NCBI GenBank assembly: GCA_024363285.1
Contig: AP024710.1
Span: forward strand, 1,768,001 to 1,832,000
Source: Leptolinea sp. HRD-7
GTDB lineage: Bacteria; Chloroflexota; Anaerolineae; Anaerolineales; Anaerolineaceae
Direction: 5' to 3'
DNA: 64,000 nt
The notes under the pieces are model-generated. The model was not told the origin of the DNA. It did no database searches and was given only the letters and a program-made list of their open reading frames with translations. Numbering within the stretch: the stretch's first letter is position 1; each line of letters begins with the position of its first letter. Below are positions 42,655-52,091 of this stretch, piece after piece. Both the position numbers and the translations under genes were made by a program.

Positions 42655-45600
42655 ATGATAAAAAAAGGGATATTTTCCAGCCTGCGAATGCAGTTTGTGT
42701 TAATTCTGATTGGGGCGATTTTGCCTTTCTTTCTGCTGTCAATTTATGACATCACCCATATGTCTCGTTTGGAAGCCCGCAACGCGGAAATTAACACGCA
42801 AGAACAGGCATTTATTGCCGCCCGCGAATTTGAAAACACCATCCAGAATGCCCGGCATGTCCTGTTTAATATTTCTCAAGATCCACGCATAATGGATGAC
42901 CGGGATTACTGTCAGGGTTACGCTGAAGCCATTCCATACCGGGAAACATCCATCACAAATATTCTGGCCATAAAGACAGATGGCACTCTTTTTTGTTCCA
43001 GTGTTCCGATAAAAATTCCTCAAGACATTCAAAATACCATCTGGTTTGAAAAAATTAAGTATGGTCAATCGCAATATATTGTGCCAATTGATAATTTTTG
43101 GACTCCAGACAAACTATTTACCACTGTCACGGCGGCGCATTACACAGATATTGGATTAACAGATGGAATTATTGTCGCACTCATCAATCAGGATTGGATT
43201 AAATCTGTTCGCTCTCGCATTGACCTGCCAGAAAACTCGTCAATTACATTAACTTCTTCGACCGGAGAAGTTAAGTATCGTGATCCTTTCGATCTTGAAT
43301 TTGTTGGCAAGAAACTCGAAAAAGTCTTTATATCGGCTATGGAGAATTCACCCAGAAAGGGTTCTCTAATTGGCACCGGGCTCGATGGCGTGGAGCGATT
43401 TTACGGGTTTTCCCGGCTGGATCCGCTATATGGTGGTGACTACATTCTGGTAGGAATTCCCTGGGGTAAAGCATTAGAATCAGTTCGAACTCTGCTCGTT
43501 CAAAATGTTTTGATCACGTTTATTGTCATCATTCTGGCTGTAGTGCTTACCAGCAGTTTTGCCGAATCGCGAATAATTAATAAAATTGAGAAACTGGTTG
43601 AAACATCGCGTAAACTGGCCAGTGGAGACCTTAACGCCCGGACAAATATCAACCCTGATTCCGGTGAGTTGGGATTTTTAGCCCGCACGTTTGATTCAAC
43701 CATTGAAATACTTAAACAACAGAGCGAAGAACGTCAGCGAGTGATGGATGATGTTTTGCGTGAACGCCAGTATTTTGAGACCCTGGTTCACTGCAGTCCT
43801 GATGCCATTGCCGTTCGCGATAATTCGGGAGCGATCTCCAGTATCAATCCGGCATTTACGGAATTATTTGGATACACTCTGGAAGATCTGCAAGAAAATG
43901 ATTATGATGAACTGATAAATTCCGCTGAAACACTTGAGCAGGGGAAGAACCTTACGAAAAGTGTGCGCGAAGGCGGTTCAATTCGCATAATTGCCCGGCG
44001 GCGGTCAAAATCAGGCCGGTTGATTGATGTGGAGATCAGCGGCGTTCCGATCATTGTCAACGGGAAACAGGTAGGAGCACTGGCGATCTACCATGACATC
44101 ACCGAATTGATCGAGGCAAAGCGAAACGCCGAAGCCTCCGCTCAGGCAAAAGCGGATTTTCTGGCCAATATGAGTCACGAGATCCGCACTCCACTCAATG
44201 CCGTCATCGGCATGACCAACCTGTTGATGGATACCCGGTTGGACAATACTCAATGCGATTTTGTCAACACCATACGTACCAGCGGTGAAGACCTTCTTAC
44301 GATCATCAACGATATTCTCGATTTCTCCAAGATCGAAGCGGGGAAATTGGATATGGAAGAAATGCCCTTCGATCTGGGTGATTGCGTTGAATCGGCTCTG
44401 CAGCTTATGGCACCCAAAGCCAGTGAAAAGGGGCTTGAGTTGTTATATCTGATTGACCAAAATACACCATCGGCTCTGACAGGAGACCCAACACGGCTGC
44501 GTCAGATTCTGGTAAACCTTCTGGGAAATGCCATCAAGTTTACTGAAAAGGGTGAAGTATTTCTTTCCGTTGATTCAATGCCATTGGAAAATGATCAATA
44601 CGAAGTTCATTTTGCCGTTAAAGATACCGGGATTGGTATTTCAGAAAATGCGCGTGACCGGTTATTCAAATCCTTCAGTCAGGCGGATTCGTCAACGACC
44701 CGCAAGTTTGGAGGTACCGGATTGGGGCTTTCTATAAGCAAGAAACTGGCAGAGAACATGGGTGGAACCATGTGGTATGAAAGCGAACCCGGCAAAGGAT
44801 CAACCTTCCATTTCACAATTAAATCGGTGGTCACTGAGGCGTTGCGTAAACAGGTGGTCACTGATAGCCTGACAATTTCACAGGGCAAAACCATCCTTGT
44901 GGTTGATGATAATGACCGAAACCGCCAAATCTTGGAACATCAGCTTCAATCCTGGCAGATGAACTGTATTCCCGCGGCCTCTGGATTTCAGGCGCTGGAA
45001 ATCTTAAAACGTATCACCACCATCGATGCCGCGATTGTCGACATGCAAATGCCTGAAATGGACGGTCTTATGTTGTCTCGTTCAATTCGGGAAATTCCGG
45101 GCTGTAAAAAAATACCGCTGATACTCCTATCGTCACTTGGGCGCACGGAGCATTCATCTGATTCCAGGTTTTTCGCGGCACAGCTTTCTAAGCCGGTTCG
45201 GCCCTCAATACTGTTGGAAACTCTCCTTAGCCTGTTCACCAACCGGCCAGTAGTGGTTCGTGAAAATTTGCATGTGGATGGCGAGATTGATCCGCAAATG
45301 GGAGCAAAGCATCCTTTAAGAATCCTATTGGCGGATGACAATGTGGTCAACCAGAAAGTGGCCACACGCATGCTGGAACGGTTGGGTTACCGGGCGGATC
45401 TGGCGGCCAATGGGCTGGAAGTCTTACAGGCTGTAGAACGGCAGACATATGATCTGATCTTTATGGATGTACAGATGCCGGAAATGGACGGTATTCAAGC
45501 TTCTCGCCAGATACAAAAACGGATCCCTGCGAAGCACCGTCCACGCATCATCGCGATGACGGCGCACGCGCTTCAGGGTGACCGTGAACGTTTTCTCGCT

Positions 45601-46083
45601 GAAGGGATGGATGACTATCTCAGCAAACCGGTCCAATTTAAAGATATGATTCGCGCGTTGCAGAGCTCTTTGCCATTAACGTCGGACAACCCAAAAATGA
45701 AAACAACTCCCATGGAAGATCAAAAAAGTATTGACTGGAGTGTACTGAACGCGTATTACCAGGTAATGGGCGATGACACCGATGCGTTTCTCGTTGAACT
45801 GGTTCAGACCTTTTTACCAAATGCGCAAAAAATCATAGATGAATTAAAATCTTCTCTTCAAAAAAAAGATCTTACTTCCTTCCATAGAGGAGCACATACC
45901 TTAAAATCCAGCAGCGCCAGCCTCGGTGCCATGGTGCTTTCTGAAATGGCGAAAAAATTGGAAGCGGATACGGTAGAAGATTTCCCCGCAGATAGCGAAG
46001 ACAGGGTGAAGGGCTTGCAATCAGAACTTGACCGTATCAAACCGGAGTATCAGACTTTCTTAAAGGGAAAAAAGGGAGGCTGA
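42655..46083 (+). CDS. Hybrid sensor histidine kinase (Cache-HAMP-PAS-HK-REC-REC-Hpt)
   Basis: 1142 residues. TM1 about 12-30, extracytoplasmic Cache-like sensor (about 40-270), TM2 about 282-303, HAMP about 305-355, PAS about 370-490. HisKA has His508 in NMSHEIRTPLN; HATPase has N-, G1 DTGIGI and G2 GTGLGL boxes (about 620-725). Receiver 1 (about 745-860) holds VDMQMPEMDG, receiver 2 (about 882-1000) MDVQMPEMDG. The C-terminal Hpt has AHTLKSSSAS near residue 1082. A full internal phosphorelay is thus present, probably ending in the adjacent GGDEF regulator. The signal is unknown. Confidence 0.95.
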   Translation: MIKKGIFSSLRMQFVLILIGAILPFFLLSIYDITHMSRLEARNAEINTQEQAFIAAREFENTIQNARHVLFNISQDPRIMDDRDYCQGYAEAIPYRETSITNILAIKTDGTLFCSSVPIKIPQDIQNTIWFEKIKYGQSQYIVPIDNFWTPDKLFTTVTAAHYTDIGLTDGIIVALINQDWIKSVRSRIDLPENSSITLTSSTGEVKYRDPFDLEFVGKKLEKVFISAMENSPRKGSLIGTGLDGVERFYGFSRLDPLYGGDYILVGIPWGKALESVRTLLVQNVLITFIVIILAVVLTSSFAESRIINKIEKLVETSRKLASGDLNARTNINPDSGELGFLARTFDSTIEILKQQSEERQRVMDDVLRERQYFETLVHCSPDAIAVRDNSGAISSINPAFTELFGYTLEDLQENDYDELINSAETLEQGKNLTKSVREGGSIRIIARRRSKSGRLIDVEISGVPIIVNGKQVGALAIYHDITELIEAKRNAEASAQAKADFLANMSHEIRTPLNAVIGMTNLLMDTRLDNTQCDFVNTIRTSGEDLLTIINDILDFSKIEAGKLDMEEMPFDLGDCVESALQLMAPKASEKGLELLYLIDQNTPSALTGDPTRLRQILVNLLGNAIKFTEKGEVFLSVDSMPLENDQYEVHFAVKDTGIGISENARDRLFKSFSQADSSTTRKFGGTGLGLSISKKLAENMGGTMWYESEPGKGSTFHFTIKSVVTEALRKQVVTDSLTISQGKTILVVDDNDRNRQILEHQLQSWQMNCIPAASGFQALEILKRITTIDAAIVDMQMPEMDGLMLSRSIREIPGCKKIPLILLSSLGRTEHSSDSRFFAAQLSKPVRPSILLETLLSLFTNRPVVVRENLHVDGEIDPQMGAKHPLRILLADDNVVNQKVATRMLERLGYRADLAANGLEVLQAVERQTYDLIFMDVQMPEMDGIQASRQIQKRIPAKHRPRIIAMTAHALQGDRERFLAEGMDDYLSKPVQFKDMIRALQSSLPLTSDNPKMKTTPMEDQKSIDWSVLNAYYQVMGDDTDAFLVELVQTFLPNAQKIIDELKSSLQKKDLTSFHRGAHTLKSSSASLGAMVLSEMAKKLEADTVEDFPADSEDRVKGLQSELDRIKPEYQTFLKGKKGG

Positions 46084-46088
46084 AGAAA

Positions 46089-46117
46089 TTGACGAACCGA
46101 TGCCTTCTTTGTATAAT
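46089..46117 (+). promoter_or_regulatory. Promoter of the glycosidase-valS operon
   Basis: TTGACG (46089-46094), exact 17-nt spacer, TATAAT (46112-46117), placed just before the T-box leader. Confidence 0.82.
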
Positions 46118-46129
46118 CAATCCAACAAT

Positions 46130-46426
46130 TCAGACTGTACGCCGGTAGTAGTAGATCGGGGTTTTAACAGATAGAGAAGGAGAGCCACGGCTGGAAGCCT
46201 CCACTGTGATACCCGAATGAAAGTCGACCGGTTTGATTGCCGAAGAACCCCCGCTTCCCGGGAAAGTAGACCGGCACGGAGAACCCGTTATCGTTCAACC
46301 CGGTATAAAAGGCCGGGTAAGTGCGCCGCGATTATGATTTTTTCCGGCGAAGCGAGGTGGTACCGCGGAAGTTAATCCCTTTCGTCCTCTTTCTACCGCG
46401 ATGGTGATCGGGAACGGAAGGGTTTT
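46130..46426 (+). promoter_or_regulatory. T-box leader, probably valine-specific
   Basis: T-box GAGGTGGTACCGCGG at 46354-46368. The U in UGGU pairs with discriminator A, as in tRNA-Val. In Stem I, GAAAGTCGACC suggests specifier GTC (46223-46225, Val) followed by a purine. AGT (Ser) is possible by frame but fits neither the discriminator nor the following base. An imperfect terminator pairs 46375-46387 with 46411-46424, then TTTT. The first gene downstream is a GH13 glycosidase, then valS. Confidence 0.88.
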
Positions 46427-46474
46427 CTGTTGCATCCTGCTTCATCTATCAGTAGAGCCTGGGAGGAGAAAGCG

Positions 46475-48328
46475 ATGATTACCAGCGTAAATGATCCTTT
46501 AATTCAGGTTTGTCTGGATCAGGCCCGAAAGCCCCGGATGGTTACTGTGGAGGTGAACGGTAAAAGCGTTTCTCTGCCGCGGCCATTTCCGTCACCGGAA
46601 GATTGGCGAGATATCCCTATTTATTTTGCCATGATCGACCGCTTCAATAACCCGGCCAGTGGCCCAAAAGGGGGACTATGGAATACTGCCTATTCCGGTT
46701 TTCAGGGAGGAACATTTGAGGGTATTCGTCAGCGGCTGGATTATATAAAGAATATGGGTTTTCGGGCAATATGGCTTTCTCCGGTTTTAAAGAATTGTGC
46801 TTATAACCCGTATACCTATCACGGTTATGGGATCCAGAATTTTCTTGCCATAGAGCCACGTTTCAGTTCCAATCCAGCGAAAGCACGCAAAGACCCCAAT
46901 TTTGTTGAAATGGAATTAGAACGTCTGGTTGAAGACGCACACGCTCGCGGTATGTATGTGATCTTTGATATCGTGTTGAACCACACAGGAGATGTGTTTG
47001 AATACACAGGTTTTGGTTCTACGGCGCCCTGGGTTCGTGAACCGTATCGGGTTGCCTGGCGTGATGCCAACGGCAGTCCTCGGTCTGACTGGCCCGAACC
47101 GCCACTCGACGCTCCGGCAGACGCGGCGGTTCTGCCGATTGAACTGCGGCGAAATGATTTCTTCCGCCGGCGCGGGCAAGGAGACCAGACCAATGGCGAT
47201 TTTGACTCCCTGAAGGAACTGGCAACGAACTATTTTGAGATCGACCCGGTGTATGGCGCGATTTACCCGGTCCGCGAGACGTTGATTCGGATCTATCAGT
47301 ATTTACTGGCGCGCTTTGATCCAGATGGATACCGGATTGACACACTCAAATTTGTTGAACCTGACTTTGCGTTGGAATTCGGGAATGATATTCGCGAATA
47401 CGCGCTTTCCATTGGAAAGAAGAATTTTTTTACCTTTGGTGAGGTCTATGACAATGAGGATATGATCTCACGATATATCGGCCGCAATACATCTGAATCC
47501 ACCGATATGGTCGGGGTGGATGCCGCGCTGGATTTCCCGCTCTTTTTCCGTCTCCCGGATGTGGTTAAAGGGCAATTACCTCCTACCCGGCTGGCTGAAA
47601 TGTACGCCTACCGGCACAAAGCCCAGCGCGGGATCATCAGTTCACAGGGTGAAGCCAGCAATTACTTTGTCACTTTTCTGGATAATCATGATCAATATCA
47701 TCGTTTCTATTTTGTTGATCCAGAAAATCCAAATAAATATGATGACCAGGTAGCAATGGGAATAGGCTGTCTGTTCACTCTGCTGGGTATTCCCTGCCTG
47801 TATTATGGAACCGAGCAGGGTTTGTTCGGGAGTGGAAATCAATTAGAGTACGTGCGTGAAGCATTATGGGGCAAACCGGACGCGTTTAATGAATCCCATC
47901 CTTTCTATCAGGCCATACATAAGATCGCCGCAATTCGCGCCACCCAGCCTGCTTTACGCTATGGGCGGTTATATTTCCGCCCGGTATCCGGTGATGGAAT
48001 ACACTTCGGGATATCTAAAACCGTTGAAGGGGTGCTGGCATATTCCCGCCTGTTATCGGATGAAGAGGTCCTCATTGTGGCTAACACCAGCGTGCATTCT
48101 GTGTGGGAAGGTCATGTGCTGGTAGACTACGACCTGAATGCCCGCACACCCGGTTACGAATTGTTGTACTGCAACCATGAAGCGGCCGCGGAGGCGCACC
48201 TGGTGGAAAACCCGGATAAGATATCGTCTGTATTGCTGGAAGATGGCACCATATCAACCGGACCAACCCGCGCCGTAAAGATCAAGATGAATCCCATGGA
48301 AATTCAAATTTTGCGAAATCGCATTTAA
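46475..48328 (+). CDS. GH13 alpha-amylase-family glycosidase
   Basis: 617 residues from ATG 46475 (GGAGGAGAAAGCG upstream); the TTG at 46430 lies within the leader. The four GH13 regions are present: DIVLNH (I), GYRIDTLKFV with the nucleophile Asp (II), TFGEVYD with the acid Glu (III), and FLDNHD (IV). A short N-terminal domain precedes the barrel, and a beta domain closes the protein. No signal peptide, so it is cytoplasmic and acts on internal or imported alpha-glucans (inference). It lies between a Val T-box and valS, 19 nt from the latter. Confidence 0.93.
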   Translation: MITSVNDPLIQVCLDQARKPRMVTVEVNGKSVSLPRPFPSPEDWRDIPIYFAMIDRFNNPASGPKGGLWNTAYSGFQGGTFEGIRQRLDYIKNMGFRAIWLSPVLKNCAYNPYTYHGYGIQNFLAIEPRFSSNPAKARKDPNFVEMELERLVEDAHARGMYVIFDIVLNHTGDVFEYTGFGSTAPWVREPYRVAWRDANGSPRSDWPEPPLDAPADAAVLPIELRRNDFFRRRGQGDQTNGDFDSLKELATNYFEIDPVYGAIYPVRETLIRIYQYLLARFDPDGYRIDTLKFVEPDFALEFGNDIREYALSIGKKNFFTFGEVYDNEDMISRYIGRNTSESTDMVGVDAALDFPLFFRLPDVVKGQLPPTRLAEMYAYRHKAQRGIISSQGEASNYFVTFLDNHDQYHRFYFVDPENPNKYDDQVAMGIGCLFTLLGIPCLYYGTEQGLFGSGNQLEYVREALWGKPDAFNESHPFYQAIHKIAAIRATQPALRYGRLYFRPVSGDGIHFGISKTVEGVLAYSRLLSDEEVLIVANTSVHSVWEGHVLVDYDLNARTPGYELLYCNHEAAAEAHLVENPDKISSVLLEDGTISTGPTRAVKIKMNPMEIQILRNRI

Positions 48329-48347
48329 CAGGTGGAGGTATTCTTTA

Positions 48348-51038
48348 GTGAGCGAAACAAATTTACCCAAAGCGTATGATTTTGCCGCAACCGAAAAACG
48401 GTTGTACGAGTGGTGGGAAAAAAGCGGCTTCTTTAAGCCTTCGAGCGACCCGAAAGGGCCGAAGTTTGACCCCAACCAGAAGACATTTGTCATTACCATT
48501 CCCCCACCGAATGTGACCGGAGAGCTTCATCTGGGGCATGCCATGTTCGTCAGCATGGAAGACCTGATGATCCGTCACGCGCGTATGAATGGCTTCTCCA
48601 CATTGTGGGTGCCGGGAAGCGACCATGCCGGTATTGCCACACAACTTCAGGTGGAAAAGATGCTGGTCAAAGAAGGCACCTCCCGCGAACAGGTGGGTCG
48701 TGAAGAGTTCCTGCGGCGCACCTGGGAATGGAAAGAAAAATATGGCGGCATGATCTACAACCAGATTCGCCGGCTGGGCGCTTCCTGTGATTGGGACCGC
48801 ACCCGTTTCACACTGGATGAGGGTTTGTCACGCGCTGTGCGCGAGGCTTTCGTGCGCCTGTATGAAAAGGGTCTGATCTACCGCGGCCTGCGCATGATCA
48901 ACTGGTCGCCGGGTTTGAAAACCGCCGTTTCTGACCTGGAAGTGGAATATTCCGAAGAGAACGGCACCCTGTACTACTTCAAATACATGCTGGCCGATGG
49001 CAGCGGTGATTACATCCCTGTGGCCACCACCCGCCCTGAAACCATCCTCGGTGACAGCGCTGTGGCTGTTCACCCCGAAGATGAGCGCTACCAGAAATTC
49101 ATCGGTAAAAAAGTCATCGTACCCATGATGGGGCGCGAAATCCCGGTGATCGCTGATGAATATGTCACCCGTGAGTTCGGTACGGGCGGTCTGAAAGTCA
49201 CCCCGGCGCACGACCCGAATGACTACGCAATGGGGAAGAAACATAATCTGGCGTTCATTTCCATGCTGGATACCTCCGCGAAGGTCAATGAGAACGGCGG
49301 CGCGTATCAGGGTTTGGACCGCTTCGAATGCCGCAAGAAACTCTGGGCTGACATGAAGGAAGCCGGCCTGGTCATAAAGGAAGAACCTTACCTTATTAAA
49401 GTCCCACGGTCACAACGCGGCGGCGAGATCGTGGAACCTATGGTGTCCACTCAGTGGTTTGTCACTATCAAGCCTCTGGCGGATGCCGCTCTGGATGCCG
49501 TGCGCGATGGAAGCATAAAGATCGTGCCCGAACGTTTTACCAAGGTGTATTACAACTGGCTGGAGAATATTGAAGATTGGTGCATCAGCCGCCAGTTGTG
49601 GTGGGGACACCGCATTCCTGTATGGTACTGCAAGGACTGCGGCGAGGTGATCTGCACTCGTGAAGACCCCACAAAATGCCCGAAATGCGGGAGCAGTCAT
49701 CTGGAACAAGACCCGGACGTGCTGGATACCTGGTTTTCCAGCGGACTGTGGCCATTCAGTACCCTCGGGTGGCCTGAAAAAACCCCTGACCTTGAATACT
49801 TCTACCCCACATCCGTCATGGAAACCGGGTATGACATCTTGTTCTTCTGGGTGGCCCGCATGATCATGATGGGCATCGAGTTCACCGGAAAACCACCCTT
49901 CCATACTGTGTATTTACACGGCCTGATCCGCGACGAGCATGGACAGAAGATGAGCAAGACCAAAGGGAACGTAATTGACCCGCTGGGTGTAATGAACGAG
50001 ATGGGCACCGACGCGCTTCGCTTTACCCTGCTGGTGGGGTCAACCCCCGGTAATGACGCCAACCTGAGCATCAAGAAGGTAGAAGCCAACCGCAACTTTG
50101 CCAATAAGATCTGGAACATCGGCCGCTTCATCATCGGCACGGTGGAAGACGCGCCGAAATCTGCCAGTGGAAAACCCGAATGGACACTGGCGGATTCATG
50201 GGTCTGGGCGCGGCTGCAAGAACTCATTCGCACTGTTGACCGGCTCTTTGAGACATACCAATACGGCGAGGCTGGCCGGCAGATCTACGATTTCCTGTGG
50301 AATGATTTCGCCGACTGGTATGTGGAAATTGCCAAACTCCAGATGTCTGAAGGAGGCGACCGCGCCTATTACACAGCTGTAACTCTGGTACGTGTGTTGG
50401 ATACCGCTCTGCGTCTGCTGCATCCCTTTACACCGTTTGTCACGGAAGAGATCTGGGGACATCTTAAAACAGCCAGCGTTGGATTGGCCGATGCCACCCC
50501 GGTCGGAGGTTGGGAAGAAGCGCTGATGCTGGCCCACTGGCCCAAAGCGCAGGCAATTGAAGGCTGGGAAGATAGCAAGATCGCTGACTTTAACCGCGTG
50601 CAGGAAGTGGTTCGCGCTATTCGCAATGCCCGCGCCGAAAAGAAAGTAACCCCGGGCAAGAAGATCGCGGCGATCATCGCCGCGGGCGAAAATAAAGCCG
50701 TGCTGGAAGGGCAGAAAAAGACACTTACCGCACTGGCTTTCCTGGATGAAAGCCAGTTGACCCTCACGGACGCGGTCAAATCTGCGCCGGAAGGCGCTCT
50801 GTCACTGCTGGTGGCCGGTGTGGAAGTCTATCTGCCGTTGGCTGGCATGGTCGATATGGACGCGGAACGCGCCCGCCTGACCAAAGAATTGGCTGAAGCC
50901 GAAAGCCAGATCGCCCGGTTGAAAGGACTGCTGGGAAGTGACTTCGCCAGTAAAGCCCCGGCCGCGCTGGTTGATAAAGAACGCGCCAAACTGGCTGCCT
51001 TTGAAGAAACAGCCGCGAAGATCAAAGCACAGTTGTGA
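48348..51038 (+). CDS. valS: Valyl-tRNA synthetase
   Basis: 896-residue class Ia synthetase charging tRNA-Val. HIGH-type motif PPPNVTGELHLGHAM (about 47-61), CP1 editing domain (about 200-340, TTRPETILGDSAV), KMSKT (about 531), and a C-terminal coiled coil (about 830-896) typical of ValRS. Zinc-like CKDCGEVIC and CPKCG (about 427-447) are present. GTG start at 48348 with GTGGAGG upstream. Last gene of the T-box operon; a terminator follows. Confidence 0.96.
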   Translation: MSETNLPKAYDFAATEKRLYEWWEKSGFFKPSSDPKGPKFDPNQKTFVITIPPPNVTGELHLGHAMFVSMEDLMIRHARMNGFSTLWVPGSDHAGIATQLQVEKMLVKEGTSREQVGREEFLRRTWEWKEKYGGMIYNQIRRLGASCDWDRTRFTLDEGLSRAVREAFVRLYEKGLIYRGLRMINWSPGLKTAVSDLEVEYSEENGTLYYFKYMLADGSGDYIPVATTRPETILGDSAVAVHPEDERYQKFIGKKVIVPMMGREIPVIADEYVTREFGTGGLKVTPAHDPNDYAMGKKHNLAFISMLDTSAKVNENGGAYQGLDRFECRKKLWADMKEAGLVIKEEPYLIKVPRSQRGGEIVEPMVSTQWFVTIKPLADAALDAVRDGSIKIVPERFTKVYYNWLENIEDWCISRQLWWGHRIPVWYCKDCGEVICTREDPTKCPKCGSSHLEQDPDVLDTWFSSGLWPFSTLGWPEKTPDLEYFYPTSVMETGYDILFFWVARMIMMGIEFTGKPPFHTVYLHGLIRDEHGQKMSKTKGNVIDPLGVMNEMGTDALRFTLLVGSTPGNDANLSIKKVEANRNFANKIWNIGRFIIGTVEDAPKSASGKPEWTLADSWVWARLQELIRTVDRLFETYQYGEAGRQIYDFLWNDFADWYVEIAKLQMSEGGDRAYYTAVTLVRVLDTALRLLHPFTPFVTEEIWGHLKTASVGLADATPVGGWEEALMLAHWPKAQAIEGWEDSKIADFNRVQEVVRAIRNARAEKKVTPGKKIAAIIAAGENKAVLEGQKKTLTALAFLDESQLTLTDAVKSAPEGALSLLVAGVEVYLPLAGMVDMDAERARLTKELAEAESQIARLKGLLGSDFASKAPAALVDKERAKLAAFEETAAKIKAQL

Positions 51039-51054
51039 TCAAAAATTACTTTCA

Positions 51055-51089
51055 AACCCCCGGTATTAATAATGCCGGGGGTTTTTTTT
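51055..51089 (+). terminator. Terminator of valS operon
   Basis: AACCCCCGG ... CCGGGGGTT stem with an 11-nt loop and eight T, 17 nt past the stop. Confidence 0.9.
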
Positions 51090-51101
51090 ATTAGTATCAA
51101 C

Positions 51102-51130
51102 TTTACTTAACGCATAAAATATAATAAGAT
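51102..51130 (+). promoter_or_regulatory. Promoter of the peroxiredoxin gene
   Basis: TTTACT (51102-51107), 17-nt spacer, TAAGAT (51125-51130), about 28 nt before the ATG. Confidence 0.5.
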
Positions 51131-51157
51131 AAAAATAGTCATAATACAGGAGATACC

Positions 51158-51913
51158 ATGAAACTCACTTCAGGACAGATAGCCCCGGATTTTTCACTCC
51201 CGAGTCATTTAGGAGGTGATATCCGGCTATCGGATTACCGGGGAAAAACTGTTGTACTTGCCTTCTTCCCATTAGCCTGGACGCCAATATGAACAGGCCA
51301 GATCCCTTCGTACCAGGCGTTACTGCCGAAGTTCGAGGGATCGAATGTCCAGGTTCTGGGCATAAGCGTTGACCATGTTCCCTGTCTCACTGCCTGGGCG
51401 GATAGCCTTGGCGGCATCACATATCCGCTGCTGAGCGATTTCTGGCCGCACGGGAGCGTCTCAGAGTTATACGGTGTGTTGCGCGCCGAAGGTTACAGCG
51501 AAAGGGCAATTTTCATTATTGATCCAAAGGGTATTATCCGTTACATAGATATCCATGATATTGGTAACCAACCCGATAACGATGTACTGCTAAACGAACT
51601 GGCCGCAATCACCGGTGACCAGAAGCTGAGGCCGTATAAAGCCACAGAAGAGGACCTGCGAAAATTACCGCAGGGTGGGGTGGTAATGTATTGCACCAGC
51701 TGGTGCTCTGACTGTAAAATGGCAAGCCAATGGCTGAAAGAAAAGAATATCAACTATACCGAAGTAAATATCACTGAAACACCAGGCGCGGATGAACAGG
51801 TACGGCGATGGACGGGTGGGAATGTAACCACACCGACGTTCAACATCGATGGAGAGATCATTGTGGATTTTGATCTGCCACGCTTGAAACAGGTGTTGAA
51901 TGTGACAGATTAG
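51158..51913 (+). CDS. Peroxiredoxin-glutaredoxin fusion, probable selenoprotein (in-frame TGA)
   Basis: 251 codons from ATG 51158 (CAGGAG upstream) to TAG 51911-51913, with one in-frame TGA at codon 45 (51290-51292). The N-terminal domain (1-155) is an AhpE/BCP-like peroxiredoxin; TGA falls in the active-site motif as WTPI-TGA-TGQ, precisely where the peroxidatic Cys belongs (WTPVCT). Sequence after TGA is fully conserved-looking (VQVLGISVDHVPC, SERAIFIIDPKGIIRYIDIHD). The C-terminal domain (about 172-251) is glutaredoxin-like with CSDC (C183, C186). Best read as selenocysteine insertion; a nonsense mutation is the alternative. No frame after TGA before 51476 begins with ATG. Confidence 0.8.
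51290..51342 (+). promoter_or_regulatory. Candidate bacterial SECIS hairpin downstream of TGA
   Basis: UGA (51290-51292), then after 8 nt a strong stem. GATCCC-TTCG (51301-51310) pairs with CGAA (51327-51330) and GGGATC (51337-51342) with a bulge. An apical GGC-GUUACU-GCC has a loop beginning GU (51319-51320), 26 nt past UGA. GU at the start of the loop is a reported bacterial SECIS preference. Confidence 0.65.
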
Positions 51914-52091
51914 ATTTCAATTCAGAGATTTCATAATTCCTTTTAATTCCACACTGGCGCGGATGTGTGAAAATTTCATTAATTCAGCCTGATAGTGGAA
52001 TTCTAGAGCCGGGTGGAGATTCAGGCGTATTACAATTCCTGTTTGTATTGGGGTTCAATATTAATAGTGCGAACTTTATAAAGGGGTTTAT

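Noticed and set aside
46430..46474. TTG start of the GH13 gene at 46430
   Set aside because: Lies directly after the T-box terminator U-tract; ATG 46475 has a strong GGAGGAG.
51476..51913. Stand-alone 145-residue glutaredoxin-like gene from ATG-less start
   Set aside because: The frame is continuous with the peroxiredoxin through TGA at 51290; the start at 51476 is a TTG inside conserved peroxiredoxin sequence with no ribosome site.
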